Positions 1-8,467 of a stretch of DNA of 64,000 nt are shown here, in pieces. Source of the stretch: Marinobacter sp. F3R08 (GTDB lineage Bacteria > Pseudomonadota > Gammaproteobacteria > Pseudomonadales > Oleiphilaceae). The stretch lies in NCBI RefSeq assembly GCF_018860425.1, contig NZ_JAHKPI010000015.1, forward strand, positions 248,001 through 312,000. Reading direction: 5' to 3'. The notes beneath the pieces were generated by a model. It was not told where the DNA came from and did not search any database. It saw nothing but the letters and a program-made list of their open reading frames with translations. Every line of letters begins with the position of its first letter. The stretch's first letter is position 1. Made by a program: the position numbers and the translations under genes.

Positions 1-210
1 CTGGTCTTTGGCTTTTATATGTCCGGTATCATGTCGGTGCTGATGTCCGGCGTGATTACGCTCCTCAATACAGGCCTGGATGGCGGGTTCTTCTACCGCT
101 GGGGGCCCGCATTTCTGGTCGCCTGGGCGGTTGCCTTCCCGCTGGTCACCTTCATTGCTCCTTTTGCAGGAAAGCTGACTGCTTCCACCATGCGACGGTT
201 TGAGTCGTAG
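1..210 (+). CDS. DUF2798-like small membrane protein, 5' truncated
   Basis: The reading frame is open from the first base of the window to the TAG at 208-210, so the start lies outside. The visible 69 residues form two hydrophobic helices (about residues 1-20 and 33-55) joined by a Gly-rich loop, followed by a short basic C-terminus. This resembles the DUF2798 family of small two-helix inner-membrane proteins of unknown function. The gene is followed at 256-283 by a strong bidirectional hairpin, so it probably ends its own transcript there. Family assignment is by pattern only; no function can be stated. Confidence 0.6.
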   Translation: MVFGFYMSGIMSVLMSGVITLLNTGLDGGFFYRWGPAFLVAWAVAFPLVTFIAPFAGKLTASTMRRFES

Positions 211-255
211 CAAGTAGTCGGCATCGATGTTTTCAGGTGTGGTTGAAAGGGAACG

Positions 256-283
256 AAAAGCCCCGGCAATCGCCGGGGCTTTT
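256..283. terminator. Bidirectional rho-independent terminator
   Basis: Bases 256-267 (AAAAGCCCCGGC) pair perfectly with 272-283 across an AATC loop, with an A-run on one side and a T-run on the other. It sits between two convergent genes and can stop both. The stop codon of dacB (283-285) begins in its T-tract. Confidence 0.9.
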
Positions 284-1863
284 TATTGAATGCTGGTTGC
301 AGGCTTATCAGAGCCAGCCTGTGAAATTGCGGTCCCTGTTGGCGGACGGAAATGCAGGGAGTAGAGAAGGCGGTCTAACACGCCCTGGCCGTTCCACGCC
401 GGATCGTTATTGACCATGCCAACCACCGCCCAGGTGGTATTGTTGGTGTCGCGGGTAAAGCCGGCGATGGATCTTACATTTTCCAGATAGCCTGTCTTGA
501 TGCGTCCCTCTCCATCCATGCCGGTATTGCGAAGCCGGCGGGCCATGGTTCCGTCCATGGCAATAATGGGCATGGAAGCCATCAGATCTGCCGAGTAGGC
601 GCTGTTCCAGGCATGCTCCAGTATCTGGGCACCCTGACGGGCGGTAATGCGGCCGTGCCGGGTGAGGCCGGCGCCATTGTCGATGACCATGCCGGCGGTG
701 TTGATGCCCTTATCTTCAAGCCACTCATAGACCACCCGGATGCCCGCTGCGCGATCGTCACGCTCGTCCTCCAGGCGGTTTTCAGCGCCAATGGTAAGCA
801 ACAACTGACGAGCCATGACGTTGCTACTCCACTTATTGATATCCCTGACCATGGTCACCAGATCTGGCGAGGTGGTTTTCATCACCAGTCGTGCATCTTC
901 TGGTGTTATTCCGGTACGGTTTTCACCGGAAACTGTTACCCCTTGGTCAGACAGTAGCGAACGGATCAATGATGCGCTGTATTGTTCGTGCGGCAATAAA
1001 GACAGGTATCGAGTGGTGCGACAGCCTTGCGGTAACTCTCCGGATACCCGGACAGTGACCTGATTGTCTTCATGCAGTATGGGCTCCCACTTGAAACTTC
1101 TGCGCGACGGACAACGCCCCTCGGCTGTAGCGATCACACGATTGTCGATGGCGATTTCGCCCAGTGAAGGGGTACTCCAGGCTTGCGTGCCACGCTCATC
1201 GGCCCGTACCTGGAAACGGATCAGGTTCAGGTTGGTCAGGAAGGCAGATGGCTCAACCAGAAAGGGCGCATGGGGATTGTTGCCATTGTCTTCAAATGAT
1301 GGAACACCGTCGTCCATTCCAAAGTAGGTTCCATCAAGAACAAGGGCGCCCTCAATACTCGTGATCCCCATGCTGCGAAGCTCGGAAAGTGTTGTCCAGA
1401 GCCGTTCGATGGTGAGCTTGGGATCGCCACCGAAGCGTACATAAAGATTACCTTTGAGTGTGTCACCGACCATGACACCGTCAGTCAGAAAGTCTGTATC
1501 CCAGTGGTGATTGGGGCCGAGGATCTCCAGGGCCGCAAAGGTTGTTACCAGTTTCATGATGGAGCCCGGGCTCATCAAAGTGTCGGCATTGATATACTGG
1601 TTGATGCCGGGGCCATTCAGTGGAATGGCGGCCATACCCATGGCATCTTCATTGTGAAGGGACTGGAGCGCATAATCCCGGAGCTGGTTGGACCAGAGGC
1701 GATCGTCGGAGAATTCTGGTTCGTCGTCCTCGGCGGCAGAAACGGAGGGTGTTGCAAGCACCGCAAGGGCTGCAAGGGATGCCAGCACAAAACGTCTGAA
1801 CTCAAGACACTTCTTTTCTGTATTTCCAGAGCGTTGCATAGCCGGGGTTACCATGATCATCAT
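283..1863 (-). CDS. dacB: D-alanyl-D-alanine carboxypeptidase/endopeptidase (PBP4, DacB)
   Basis: Peptidase family S13 low-molecular-weight penicillin-binding protein, expected in the periplasm to trim peptidoglycan stem peptides or cut D-Ala-DAP crosslinks. All three active-site motifs are visible: SxxK as SIMK near residue 100, SxN as SSN near 344 and KTG near 453. An N-terminal signal peptide is present (hydrophobic FVLASLAALAVLA followed by SVSAAED). At 526 residues it is slightly longer than E. coli DacB. The start at 1863 has AGGA about 9 bases upstream, but ATGs at codons 2, 4 and 9 are also possible. Transcribed alone and ends in the shared terminator. Confidence 0.9.
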   Translation of the reverse strand: MMIMVTPAMQRSGNTEKKCLEFRRFVLASLAALAVLATPSVSAAEDDEPEFSDDRLWSNQLRDYALQSLHNEDAMGMAAIPLNGPGINQYINADTLMSPGSIMKLVTTFAALEILGPNHHWDTDFLTDGVMVGDTLKGNLYVRFGGDPKLTIERLWTTLSELRSMGITSIEGALVLDGTYFGMDDGVPSFEDNGNNPHAPFLVEPSAFLTNLNLIRFQVRADERGTQAWSTPSLGEIAIDNRVIATAEGRCPSRRSFKWEPILHEDNQVTVRVSGELPQGCRTTRYLSLLPHEQYSASLIRSLLSDQGVTVSGENRTGITPEDARLVMKTTSPDLVTMVRDINKWSSNVMARQLLLTIGAENRLEDERDDRAAGIRVVYEWLEDKGINTAGMVIDNGAGLTRHGRITARQGAQILEHAWNSAYSADLMASMPIIAMDGTMARRLRNTGMDGEGRIKTGYLENVRSIAGFTRDTNNTTWAVVGMVNNDPAWNGQGVLDRLLYSLHFRPPTGTAISQAGSDKPATSIQ

Positions 1864-2112
1864 CCAACGAGTTCCTGTAGTTCAACAATAGCCCATCCCG
1901 TCCGTTTGTACTATGCAGAAAAGCTCTACATGACGTTAAAAAATGGCAGTAGACTCGTTGTTTGTATTGAACTTTTGTGACGCCATGTAAGCGCCTTTGT
2001 GAATCATGGGGTTAGGTGGACAAAAATTCACAATTACCGGGAGGGTTCCGGAGGCCAATGGAAAATGGTCTGGTTGCGTGATAATGGGGAGTCTCCAATA
2101 GAAGGTTTTTTT

Positions 2113-2883
2113 ATGTCGAATACGTTGTCTCACAATGTTCATGTGTTGGGGTCGGTTGCCACCTCATCGTTGTCCGCCTGGCGCGGTTGCCTGGTGGTAA
2201 AGGCAGTGGCCCAGCCGGAAAAGCCGATCGTGCTTTACGACATGGAGGGCTGTCCATACTGCCGCCGTGTTCGTGAGGCCCTGACCGCACTGAACCTGGA
2301 TGTGGACATCCGGCCCTGCCCGCAAGGCGGCGCGGTATTCCGGGCCCAGGCGGAAGCGCTGGGAGGCCGGCAACAGTTCCCGTTGCTGGCGGATCAGAAC
2401 ACGGGGACGGTGATGTACGAATCCGAGGAAATCATCGAGTACCTGTTTCGTCAGTATGTCGGGCAGCCGGTGCCGTCATACTATCGCGGGCGGGTCTGGC
2501 AGCCGGTCCTGGGATCATTTGCAACCGTCGCCAGCGCTATGCGGGGGTTGCGGTTGAATCCGGGCAAGCGTCCGGAGCAACCGCTGCATTTGTGGAGTTT
2601 TGAAGGCAGTCCGTTTTCCCGTCTGGTGCGTGAGCGGCTCTGTGAACTGGAGATTCCCTATACCCTGCATAATCTGGGCAAGGAGCACTGGACAGAGCTT
2701 GGGCCGGCGAAGCAGCGCATCAAGCCGGGGCCCTACACGCCGATTCCTGGTGGCAAGCGGGATGCGTTTTTCCAGGTGCATAAGCGGGTTCAGGTGCCTT
2801 ATCTGGAAGACCCCAATACCGGGGAAGGCCTGTTTGAATCTGCGCGGATTCTGACATATCTGAATAGCCACTACGGGACCTGA
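2113..2883 (+). CDS. Tandem thioredoxin-fold protein (glutathione S-transferase N-terminal domains)
   Basis: Two GST-N/glutaredoxin-like domains in tandem. The first carries a redox motif CPYC in VLYDMEGCPYCRRVREAL. The second begins with SFEGSPFSRLVRERL, where the cysteines are replaced by serine, so it may bind glutathione without dithiol chemistry. No all-alpha GST C-terminal domain is seen in the 256 residues. The frame is open upstream to 1999, but the ATG at 2113 has GAAGG seven bases before it and begins the recognisable protein. Residues 1-30 may include a short hydrophobic segment. Likely a thiol-redox protein; substrate unknown. The 249 bases upstream (1864-2112) show no other gene. 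Confidence 0.75.
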   Translation: MSNTLSHNVHVLGSVATSSLSAWRGCLVVKAVAQPEKPIVLYDMEGCPYCRRVREALTALNLDVDIRPCPQGGAVFRAQAEALGGRQQFPLLADQNTGTVMYESEEIIEYLFRQYVGQPVPSYYRGRVWQPVLGSFATVASAMRGLRLNPGKRPEQPLHLWSFEGSPFSRLVRERLCELEIPYTLHNLGKEHWTELGPAKQRIKPGPYTPIPGGKRDAFFQVHKRVQVPYLEDPNTGEGLFESARILTYLNSHYGT

Positions 2884-2918
2884 TCTTCGACGGAGGCTGT
2901 CGCTATTGCTGTTCTGGC

Positions 2919-3728
2919 TCAGTCCCAGGCCGGAGCAAAGCCTGGATTAGCGATCCGCTCGTTGCGGTCCAGCGCATCAATCGCCCGGATTTCCTCTTCG
3001 CTCAATGCAATTTCCAGTGCCTCAAGATTGGCCTTCTGGTGGGTTGGCCGAGTCGAGGAAGGAATGGGTACAACGCCTCTGGAGGCAACCCAGGCGATTG
3101 CAATCTGGGCCGCAGTCACGTTTCTGGCAGCGGCAATGCGCTGCAGGGTTTCATCTTCCATTACCTTACCTACAGCCAGTGGCATATAACCGGTTACGGT
3201 GATGCCGAGCTTTTTAGCGTGCTCCACAACGTCGCGATTGGCCAGGAAGGGGTGAACTTCCACCTGATTGGTAAAAATGGGAGCGTCACCGAGAATGTCC
3301 TTTGCCTCGTCCATTTGCGCACAGGTGAAGTTGGAAATGCCGATGTGTTCTGCCAGGCCTTCGTGCTGGGCATCGCGCAGGGCGCCCAGATATTCTTTCA
3401 TGGAAACTTCATCATCCGGTGACGGCCAGTGAATCAGGGCCAGATCGACGTGGTCGGTCTTCAGCCGCGCGAGGCTGTCGTGCAAACTGTTGATCAGGTC
3501 GCTGGTGTGCAACTGGTCATGCCAGATTTTGGTGGTGAGAAAAATTTCCCGGCGCGGAATTCCGCTTGAGGTAATGCCATCACCAACTTCCGCTTCGTTT
3601 CCGTACATCTGGGCGGTATCAATATGGCGGTAGCCCAGAGACAGGGCGCTCTTGACGGCGTCGCGGGCGTCATTGCCCTTGAGCCGGAACGTTCCCATGC
3701 CGATCTTTGGAAGTGCGCTGAATGACAT
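2919..3728 (-). CDS. dkgB: Aldo/keto reductase, 2,5-diketo-D-gluconate reductase B-like
   Basis: NADPH-dependent (beta/alpha)8-barrel reductase of small aldehydes and ketones. It matches the E. coli DkgB pattern along its length: GMGTFRLKG at the start, HIDTAQMYGNE with the catalytic Asp and Tyr, TTKIW with the Lys, LALIHWPSPDDEVS with the His, and a C-terminal P-x-WD end. The start at 3728 is chosen because AAGGAGG lies directly upstream and the protein is then 269 residues, as in the family (267 in E. coli). The open frame runs on to 3857 but that part looks non-coding. Divergent from the GFA gene at 3850. Confidence 0.88.
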   Translation of the reverse strand: MSFSALPKIGMGTFRLKGNDARDAVKSALSLGYRHIDTAQMYGNEAEVGDGITSSGIPRREIFLTTKIWHDQLHTSDLINSLHDSLARLKTDHVDLALIHWPSPDDEVSMKEYLGALRDAQHEGLAEHIGISNFTCAQMDEAKDILGDAPIFTNQVEVHPFLANRDVVEHAKKLGITVTGYMPLAVGKVMEDETLQRIAAARNVTAAQIAIAWVASRGVVPIPSSTRPTHQKANLEALEIALSEEEIRAIDALDRNERIANPGFAPAWD

Positions 3729-3849
3729 AGTGTCCTCCTTAGCGAATGGTGTGTTCTTAACGTGGTGCCGGGACTCTGGTTCTTCAAGTGGCCGCCGGGT
3801 ATCATCGCGCCTTACGTAATCTGTGAACTGAACGAATGAGGCCCGGATC

Positions 3850-4263
3850 ATGTACACCGGTCGTTGCCTGTGTGGCGATGTAAATTTTGAATACGATGGC
3901 CCCCTTGGCCCCGTTTCCCTGTGCCACTGTAGCCAGTGCCGCCGAGCCCATGGAAGTGCTTTTTCCGCCAGTGCACCGGTTCAGAAAGTACGGTTTCGCT
4001 ACGTCTCGGGTGAAGACCGTATTGCCGAGTTTGAATCACGTCCTGGCAAATACCGGGGTTTCTGCAGTCGTTGCGGCAGCCAGCTATACAGCCGTGTTGA
4101 TGCGATTCCCGGAATCCTGCGTTTGCGGGTCGGATGCATCAACGAGCCCCTGCGTAAGGGGCCGGCCCAGCATGTTTTTGTCGGCTCGAAATCTGACTGG
4201 TTCGAGATTACCGACGAGTTGCCGCAGTTCGAGAAAACCGAGCGAACCAACGATCCTCACTGA
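3850..4263 (+). CDS. GFA-family (CENP-V/GFA domain) zinc protein
   Basis: A 137-residue protein of the glutathione-dependent formaldehyde-activating enzyme fold. The zinc-binding cysteine sets are visible: CLCGDV near residue 7, CHCSQCRRAHGSAF near 26-32 and FCSRCGSQL near 77. Most members have no proven substrate, and activity on S-hydroxymethylglutathione should not be assumed. The gene converges on the sugar dehydrogenase and the two stop codons overlap by 7 bases (4257-4263). Confidence 0.82.
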   Translation: MYTGRCLCGDVNFEYDGPLGPVSLCHCSQCRRAHGSAFSASAPVQKVRFRYVSGEDRIAEFESRPGKYRGFCSRCGSQLYSRVDAIPGILRLRVGCINEPLRKGPAQHVFVGSKSDWFEITDELPQFEKTERTNDPH

Positions 4264-5378
4264 GGCGGCACCATCCGGTAGACCTTGCCCCGTGGTGAGT
4301 CTGTCAGCAGCCACAGGGCACCGTCAGGGCCCATGCGCACGTCGCGGATCCGTTCGCCGAGGTCGGTCAACAGGTCTTCTTCCTCGGTCACATCACCATC
4401 CTGAATGCGCAGGCGCACGAGTTTGCGCATCTTGAGCGCTCCGACAAACAGATCCCCCTGCCATTCGGGAAACAAATCGCCTGTATAGAACGCTATGCCA
4501 GATGGCGCAATGGACGGGTCCCAGTAATGCAGTGGCTGGGCCAGGCCTTCCTTGCTGGTTTTGCTGGTGATGGGCAGGCCAGAATAGTCGATGCCGTAGG
4601 TAATCGTTGGCCATCCGTAATCGGCGCCTGCCCGGATGATGTTGATTTCGTCGCCACCCCGGGGACCATGTTCGTGGCTCCAGATTTCGCCCGTTTCCGG
4701 GTGGATGGTCATGCCCTGGATATTACGATTGCCGGTTGTATAGAAGGTATCGTTAGCGCCGCTGGTGTTGAGGAAGGGGTTGCCGGGGGCAGGGCCGCCA
4801 TCGGTCGCAATCCGGTGGACGCCTCCGGCATCGTCACGGTTGTCCTGCGCCCGATCCATCTCGCCGCGATCTCCAACGGAGAGGTAAAGATTGGCTTCCC
4901 GGTCGAATTCCATGCGACCGGCAAAGTGCCTGCCAGTGTTCGAGCGGGGTAGCGCTTCAAAGATGATGTCAACGTTGGTAAGGCGCTCCCCGTCCAGTTG
5001 CGCGCGTGCCACGCGGGTGGTCATACCGTCCCTGTTTCGGTGGGCATAGCTCAGGAACAGGATCTGATTCTGCTCGAAATCCGGGTGCAGTATTACGTCC
5101 AGCAGCCCGCCCTGGCCAGATACGACAAGCTCCGGTACCCCGCTGACAGGGTCACTCAACAGCTCACCGTTACGGATCATTCGCAGCCTTCCCTCCCGCT
5201 CTGTCACCAGCATGGAGCCATTTGGTAAAAACGCCAGGCTCCAGGGATGCTCGAGGCCAGTAGCTACGGTCTCCAGCTGGAAATCTGCTTGATCGGAGGA
5301 AAAGGTCTGGTTTGCCATGCCGGGAATGACAACCAGCAATAGACTGCCTGTCAGGACAAGGTGTTTGAGTATACCCAT
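4257..5378 (-). CDS. PQQ-dependent sugar dehydrogenase (soluble aldose dehydrogenase, YliI/Asd type)
   Basis: A 373-residue exported protein with the six-bladed beta-propeller pattern of soluble aldose dehydrogenases. The signal peptide is about residues 1-22, ending VIPGMANQ. Family blocks visible include GLEHPWSLAFLPNG, VTEREGRLR, GRHFAGRMEFD, GDRGEMDRAQD, GMTIHPETGEIWSHEHGPRGGDE and YGWPTITYG. It is expected to oxidise sugars in the periplasm with PQQ, but no PQQ biosynthesis gene lies in the window. AAGGAGG precedes the start at 5378. It shares a 7-base tail overlap with the GFA gene. Confidence 0.86.
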   Translation of the reverse strand: MGILKHLVLTGSLLLVVIPGMANQTFSSDQADFQLETVATGLEHPWSLAFLPNGSMLVTEREGRLRMIRNGELLSDPVSGVPELVVSGQGGLLDVILHPDFEQNQILFLSYAHRNRDGMTTRVARAQLDGERLTNVDIIFEALPRSNTGRHFAGRMEFDREANLYLSVGDRGEMDRAQDNRDDAGGVHRIATDGGPAPGNPFLNTSGANDTFYTTGNRNIQGMTIHPETGEIWSHEHGPRGGDEINIIRAGADYGWPTITYGIDYSGLPITSKTSKEGLAQPLHYWDPSIAPSGIAFYTGDLFPEWQGDLFVGALKMRKLVRLRIQDGDVTEEEDLLTDLGERIRDVRMGPDGALWLLTDSPRGKVYRMVPPQ

Positions 5379-5510
5379 TGGAGCCTCCTTTCATGCAGAT
5401 GCCGTGTGAACAATCAGGGTAGCAGTTAAAGCGAGCTTCCCAGAAGCGTGTCCGATTACCAGATGTATAGGGCTTCGGATCACTTACAGATCAGTGGCTG
5501 CTGTTGCAAA

Positions 5511-5525
5511 TAAAAATTATTCTCA
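5511..5525. promoter_or_regulatory. Fur-box-like site upstream of the 36-residue ORF
   Basis: TAAAAATTATTCTCA fits the 7-1-7 Fur pattern TGATAAT-n-ATTATCA at 11 of 14 positions. It lies 45 bases before a good Shine-Dalgarno and ATG on the plus strand, beside the iron-siderophore operon. Assignment is by motif only. Confidence 0.5.
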
Positions 5526-5570
5526 ATAAAGTAATGGCCAATGAATTTACGTCAAGCAGGAGGAAACACC

Positions 5571-5681
5571 ATGGCACCCGAACAGGAAATGATTGAAGGC
5601 CTGAAACTGGCCGCAGGCGCCGCAGTGCTTATTGGTCTGGGTGCCATTGGCCTGGCGTTGTCTTCGGTTTTTGGTGGGTAA
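5571..5681 (+). CDS. Putative 36-residue single-helix membrane protein
   Basis: A short frame with a textbook AGGAGG eight bases before its ATG and a TAA stop. The product starts with an acidic stretch (MAPEQEMIEG), then has one Ala/Gly/Leu-rich helix (about residues 12-32) and ends in FGG. The helix composition resembles an ATP-synthase c-subunit hairpin arm, but the protein is too short to be one. A Fur-like site sits upstream, suggesting iron-repressed expression. The last 53 bases overlap antisense with the end of fhuF. Real translation is likely from the ribosome-binding site but unproven, and I do not recognise the family. Confidence 0.55.
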   Translation: MAPEQEMIEGLKLAAGAAVLIGLGAIGLALSSVFGG

Positions 5682-6450
5682 GTGCGGCCAGTCGTTCCTT
5701 GCGATAAACGCCACAAGTCCCGCAGTAGCCGCCTTCCGGCAGAAGGTATTTCAGGCAACATCCCTTGCGTTGGGGGATGGCCGTGGTCTGTTCGCCGAAC
5801 ACCGCCGGAATCCAGTTTATGAACTGGTTTGCATCGTTCCCGAACTGCTCAAGCCAGCTCTGGGCCAATTGGCAGAGCGACTGCGGCTCTGCCTGGTTCC
5901 ACACGGCTGAAAATGGTGCCCCCAATCCCAGACCGATACTGCTCCAGTAGGCGCCGGGACTGACGCCCAGTTGTCGCCTGAAGACTGGGTACCATTGGTT
6001 AGTCATTTCTCCTACTGACTGTACAAAGGTCTCCTCATCAACCGGATCTCCCCCCGGCACCTGAAACCATCGGGATATTGTCTGCGTGTTCCCGTTGGCC
6101 GGTGCCAGGAAGATTCGATTGGGGTCTGGTAAAGGAGCATGGCCGTCGCGAAACAGCTGGATAGTCAGAGGCGCAATGATACTCAGGGCCAGGTCCTGCT
6201 GAAGCACAGACAAGAAGGCACGGAGGGTCCGGGGACCTGGGTTGTTGGGGTAGTCGGTGCCAACCTGCCGGGTCAGTAATGACGGTTCTTTCAGGCACTG
6301 GGCCAGAGAGAAGAGGCCGGTTTGTGCGCCGGAAGAGGGTGGCAGTGCCTGATCGAGAATCGACTCCCTATCCAGTCCTGACAGGGTCAGGAGGTGGCTG
6401 TATTGGTGGCCCCACTGGCCCAACCCTGGGGTGCGCTCAGGCTCTGCCAT
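5629..6450 (-). CDS. fhuF: Siderophore-iron reductase, FhuF-like
   Basis: A 273-residue cytoplasmic ferric reductase of the FhuF family, which removes iron from imported ferric siderophore by reduction. The diagnostic [2Fe-2S] ligand set CC-x10-C-x2-C is present near the C-terminus (CCLKYLLPEGGYCGTC, about residues 236-251). The gene is last in the fhuCDBF operon and its start overlaps the end of fhuB by 14 bases, which implies translational coupling. The C-terminal tail after the cluster motif (about 20 residues) is overlapped on the other strand by the 36-residue ORF. Expected to be Fur-repressed through the site before fhuC. Confidence 0.85.
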   Translation of the reverse strand: MAEPERTPGLGQWGHQYSHLLTLSGLDRESILDQALPPSSGAQTGLFSLAQCLKEPSLLTRQVGTDYPNNPGPRTLRAFLSVLQQDLALSIIAPLTIQLFRDGHAPLPDPNRIFLAPANGNTQTISRWFQVPGGDPVDEETFVQSVGEMTNQWYPVFRRQLGVSPGAYWSSIGLGLGAPFSAVWNQAEPQSLCQLAQSWLEQFGNDANQFINWIPAVFGEQTTAIPQRKGCCLKYLLPEGGYCGTCGVYRKERLAALTHQKPKTTPGQWHPDQ

Positions 6451-8467
6451 GACGACTCAGCCCCCAGAGGAAATAAAGACCACCAACCAGAGCGGCCAGT
6501 AGGCCCGCCGGCAGTTGGTTGGGATAAACCACAATTCTGGACAGGTAGTCTGCGATACCCAGTAGCAGACCACCGGCAAGAGCGGCGACAATCAGCTGTC
6601 GACCAACGGTTTGCTGACCGAGAACCCGAGCCAGATGAGGCGCGATCAGACCAACGAAACTCAGTGGACCAATAACCACGGTTGCTGAGGCTGTCAGCAA
6701 TGCCGCCAACAACAGCAACAACAGGCGCACCTTCGCCACTGGTAAACCGAGCGAGCTGGCGGATGTTTCCCCCAGGGGGAGTATGCTCAGGGGACGGACA
6801 GTCAGGAGCAAGGTGGCAGCGATCAGCAGGATCAGCCCCAGGAGTCCCAGTGCCTCGGTTTCCGAGACCAGCCAGGTGGCGCCGTACATCCAGTTGAGCA
6901 ACCTTGAGGCCACGGTGCCACCAGATGCCATGACCAGACGAAGGCCCGCGTCCATAAAGACATAGAGAGCGAGCCCGCCAAGCAGAAGCTGGTTACCGGC
7001 AAACCGGTGTCTGCGAGCCAGCAGAATCAGCAAGCCCAGCGCAGTAGCAGCGCCCAGGGTGGCGGCTCCCAGCTGTCCGGCCCTGCCGATATCAGCGCCG
7101 GACAGTACAATCAACACCATGACAACCGCTGCACCGCCGCTGATACCCAGCATTTCCGGGCTTGCCATAACGTTGCCTGTCATTCGCTGGATCAGGGTTC
7201 CCGCAAGGCCCAGGGCCATGCCTGCAAGAACAGCAGCCAGTAATCGGGGGCCGCGCCAGATCCAGGCTTCATGCCATTGAGCTATCGGGGTCCAGGACCA
7301 ATCCGTTAGCCCGGGTGACCAGCTCATGGAAGTGACAAGGGTGATCAGAAGAAGCACGGCGATGGCACCGCCGATCGCCAGAGTGGAGCGTCTTTTGGGT
7401 AGAAAGCCGGTGTGGCTGTCGTCCTGACCCGGCATATGATGGGTATTCTTCAGACCTTGCAGGGCAATCAGAATTATCGGCCCACCGATCAAGGCGGTGG
7501 TCGTACCTGTGGGCACAAGAGACCCATCGCCCCAGGTCGATGCCCAGTGGGCAGCCGTATCGGCAAGCAGCAGCAGGCCTGAGCCAAGAAGGCTGCTCCA
7601 GATCAGTCGTTGTAACAGTGTGCGCGCGCCCAGCAGTCTGGCCAACACCGGCGCCGCCAGGCCAATAAATGCCACTACGCCGACCCGACTGACGACGGTA
7701 GCACTCATCAATACCACCAGAAACAAAGCCAGCAAACGAATCAGGCCCACTTTTGCACCGAGGGAGCGGGCAGACGCCTGACCCAATTGCATAACCTGGA
7801 GTGGCCGCATCAGCAGAACCATAAGCACTCCAAGCACCAGTACCCGGGGCCAGAGGTCCATGAATGGATGCCAGTTGTTCTGAGCCAGGGAACCCGCGCC
7901 CCAGATAAACAGATTCCCCAGCCATTCGCCTTTGAGTAACAGGAACGCCATGTTGACGGCACCCAGGAAAAAAGTAACCACAAGGCCGGCCAGGATGACG
8001 GTTACCGGTGAGAACCCCAGGCGCCAGGTCAGCGCGATTACCAGCCCGATAGCGAGTAAGCCGCCGGTGACGGCGACCAGGTCGGGACTGAAGGCCAGCA
8101 ATCCCGGAAAAAACAGGGTAGCAACGCTTATCCCGAACTGGCTGCCGGCCTCCACGCCGAGGGTCGAGGGTGAGGCAAGTGGGTTACCCAGGATTTGCTG
8201 GGTGACCGCGCCAGCGAGACCAAGACCACAGCCAATGAGAACCGCAATGGCGACACGGGGTGCCCAACTGTAATGCGCGAGTACCGACGCATAATCGCTG
8301 GCCTCGAAGGTCCAGAAGGCGGCTATCAGAGTGCCTGTGTCGAGTTGGCCGAGCCAGGGCGCTGCGCTGGCGAGAAACGCGCCACACCAGATCAGTGCCA
8401 CGGCCACCGGTAGCCTGGCCGGCAAGGTTGGCTGACTGACGCCTCTTTCAGAAGGCTCAGCGAACAT
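6437..8467 (-). CDS. fhuB: Iron(III)-hydroxamate ABC transporter permease, fused two-domain FhuB
   Basis: A 676-residue inner-membrane protein made of two homologous FecCD-type halves (about residues 15-335 and 355-670), each with some ten membrane helices. Each half carries the paired loops seen in FhuB, such as GNPLASPSTLGVEAG in the first and MTGNVMASPEMLGISGG in the second. The start at 8467 has AAGGAGG eight bases upstream. The frame is open for 97 further codons upstream, but that stretch overlaps fhuD and looks spurious. The start overlaps the fhuD end by 11 bases. It forms the channel for the FhuC/FhuD system; the outer-membrane receptor is not in this window. Confidence 0.9.
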   Translation of the reverse strand: MFAEPSERGVSQPTLPARLPVAVALIWCGAFLASAAPWLGQLDTGTLIAAFWTFEASDYASVLAHYSWAPRVAIAVLIGCGLGLAGAVTQQILGNPLASPSTLGVEAGSQFGISVATLFFPGLLAFSPDLVAVTGGLLAIGLVIALTWRLGFSPVTVILAGLVVTFFLGAVNMAFLLLKGEWLGNLFIWGAGSLAQNNWHPFMDLWPRVLVLGVLMVLLMRPLQVMQLGQASARSLGAKVGLIRLLALFLVVLMSATVVSRVGVVAFIGLAAPVLARLLGARTLLQRLIWSSLLGSGLLLLADTAAHWASTWGDGSLVPTGTTTALIGGPIILIALQGLKNTHHMPGQDDSHTGFLPKRRSTLAIGGAIAVLLLITLVTSMSWSPGLTDWSWTPIAQWHEAWIWRGPRLLAAVLAGMALGLAGTLIQRMTGNVMASPEMLGISGGAAVVMVLIVLSGADIGRAGQLGAATLGAATALGLLILLARRHRFAGNQLLLGGLALYVFMDAGLRLVMASGGTVASRLLNWMYGATWLVSETEALGLLGLILLIAATLLLTVRPLSILPLGETSASSLGLPVAKVRLLLLLLAALLTASATVVIGPLSFVGLIAPHLARVLGQQTVGRQLIVAALAGGLLLGIADYLSRIVVYPNQLPAGLLAALVGGLYFLWGLSRHGRA

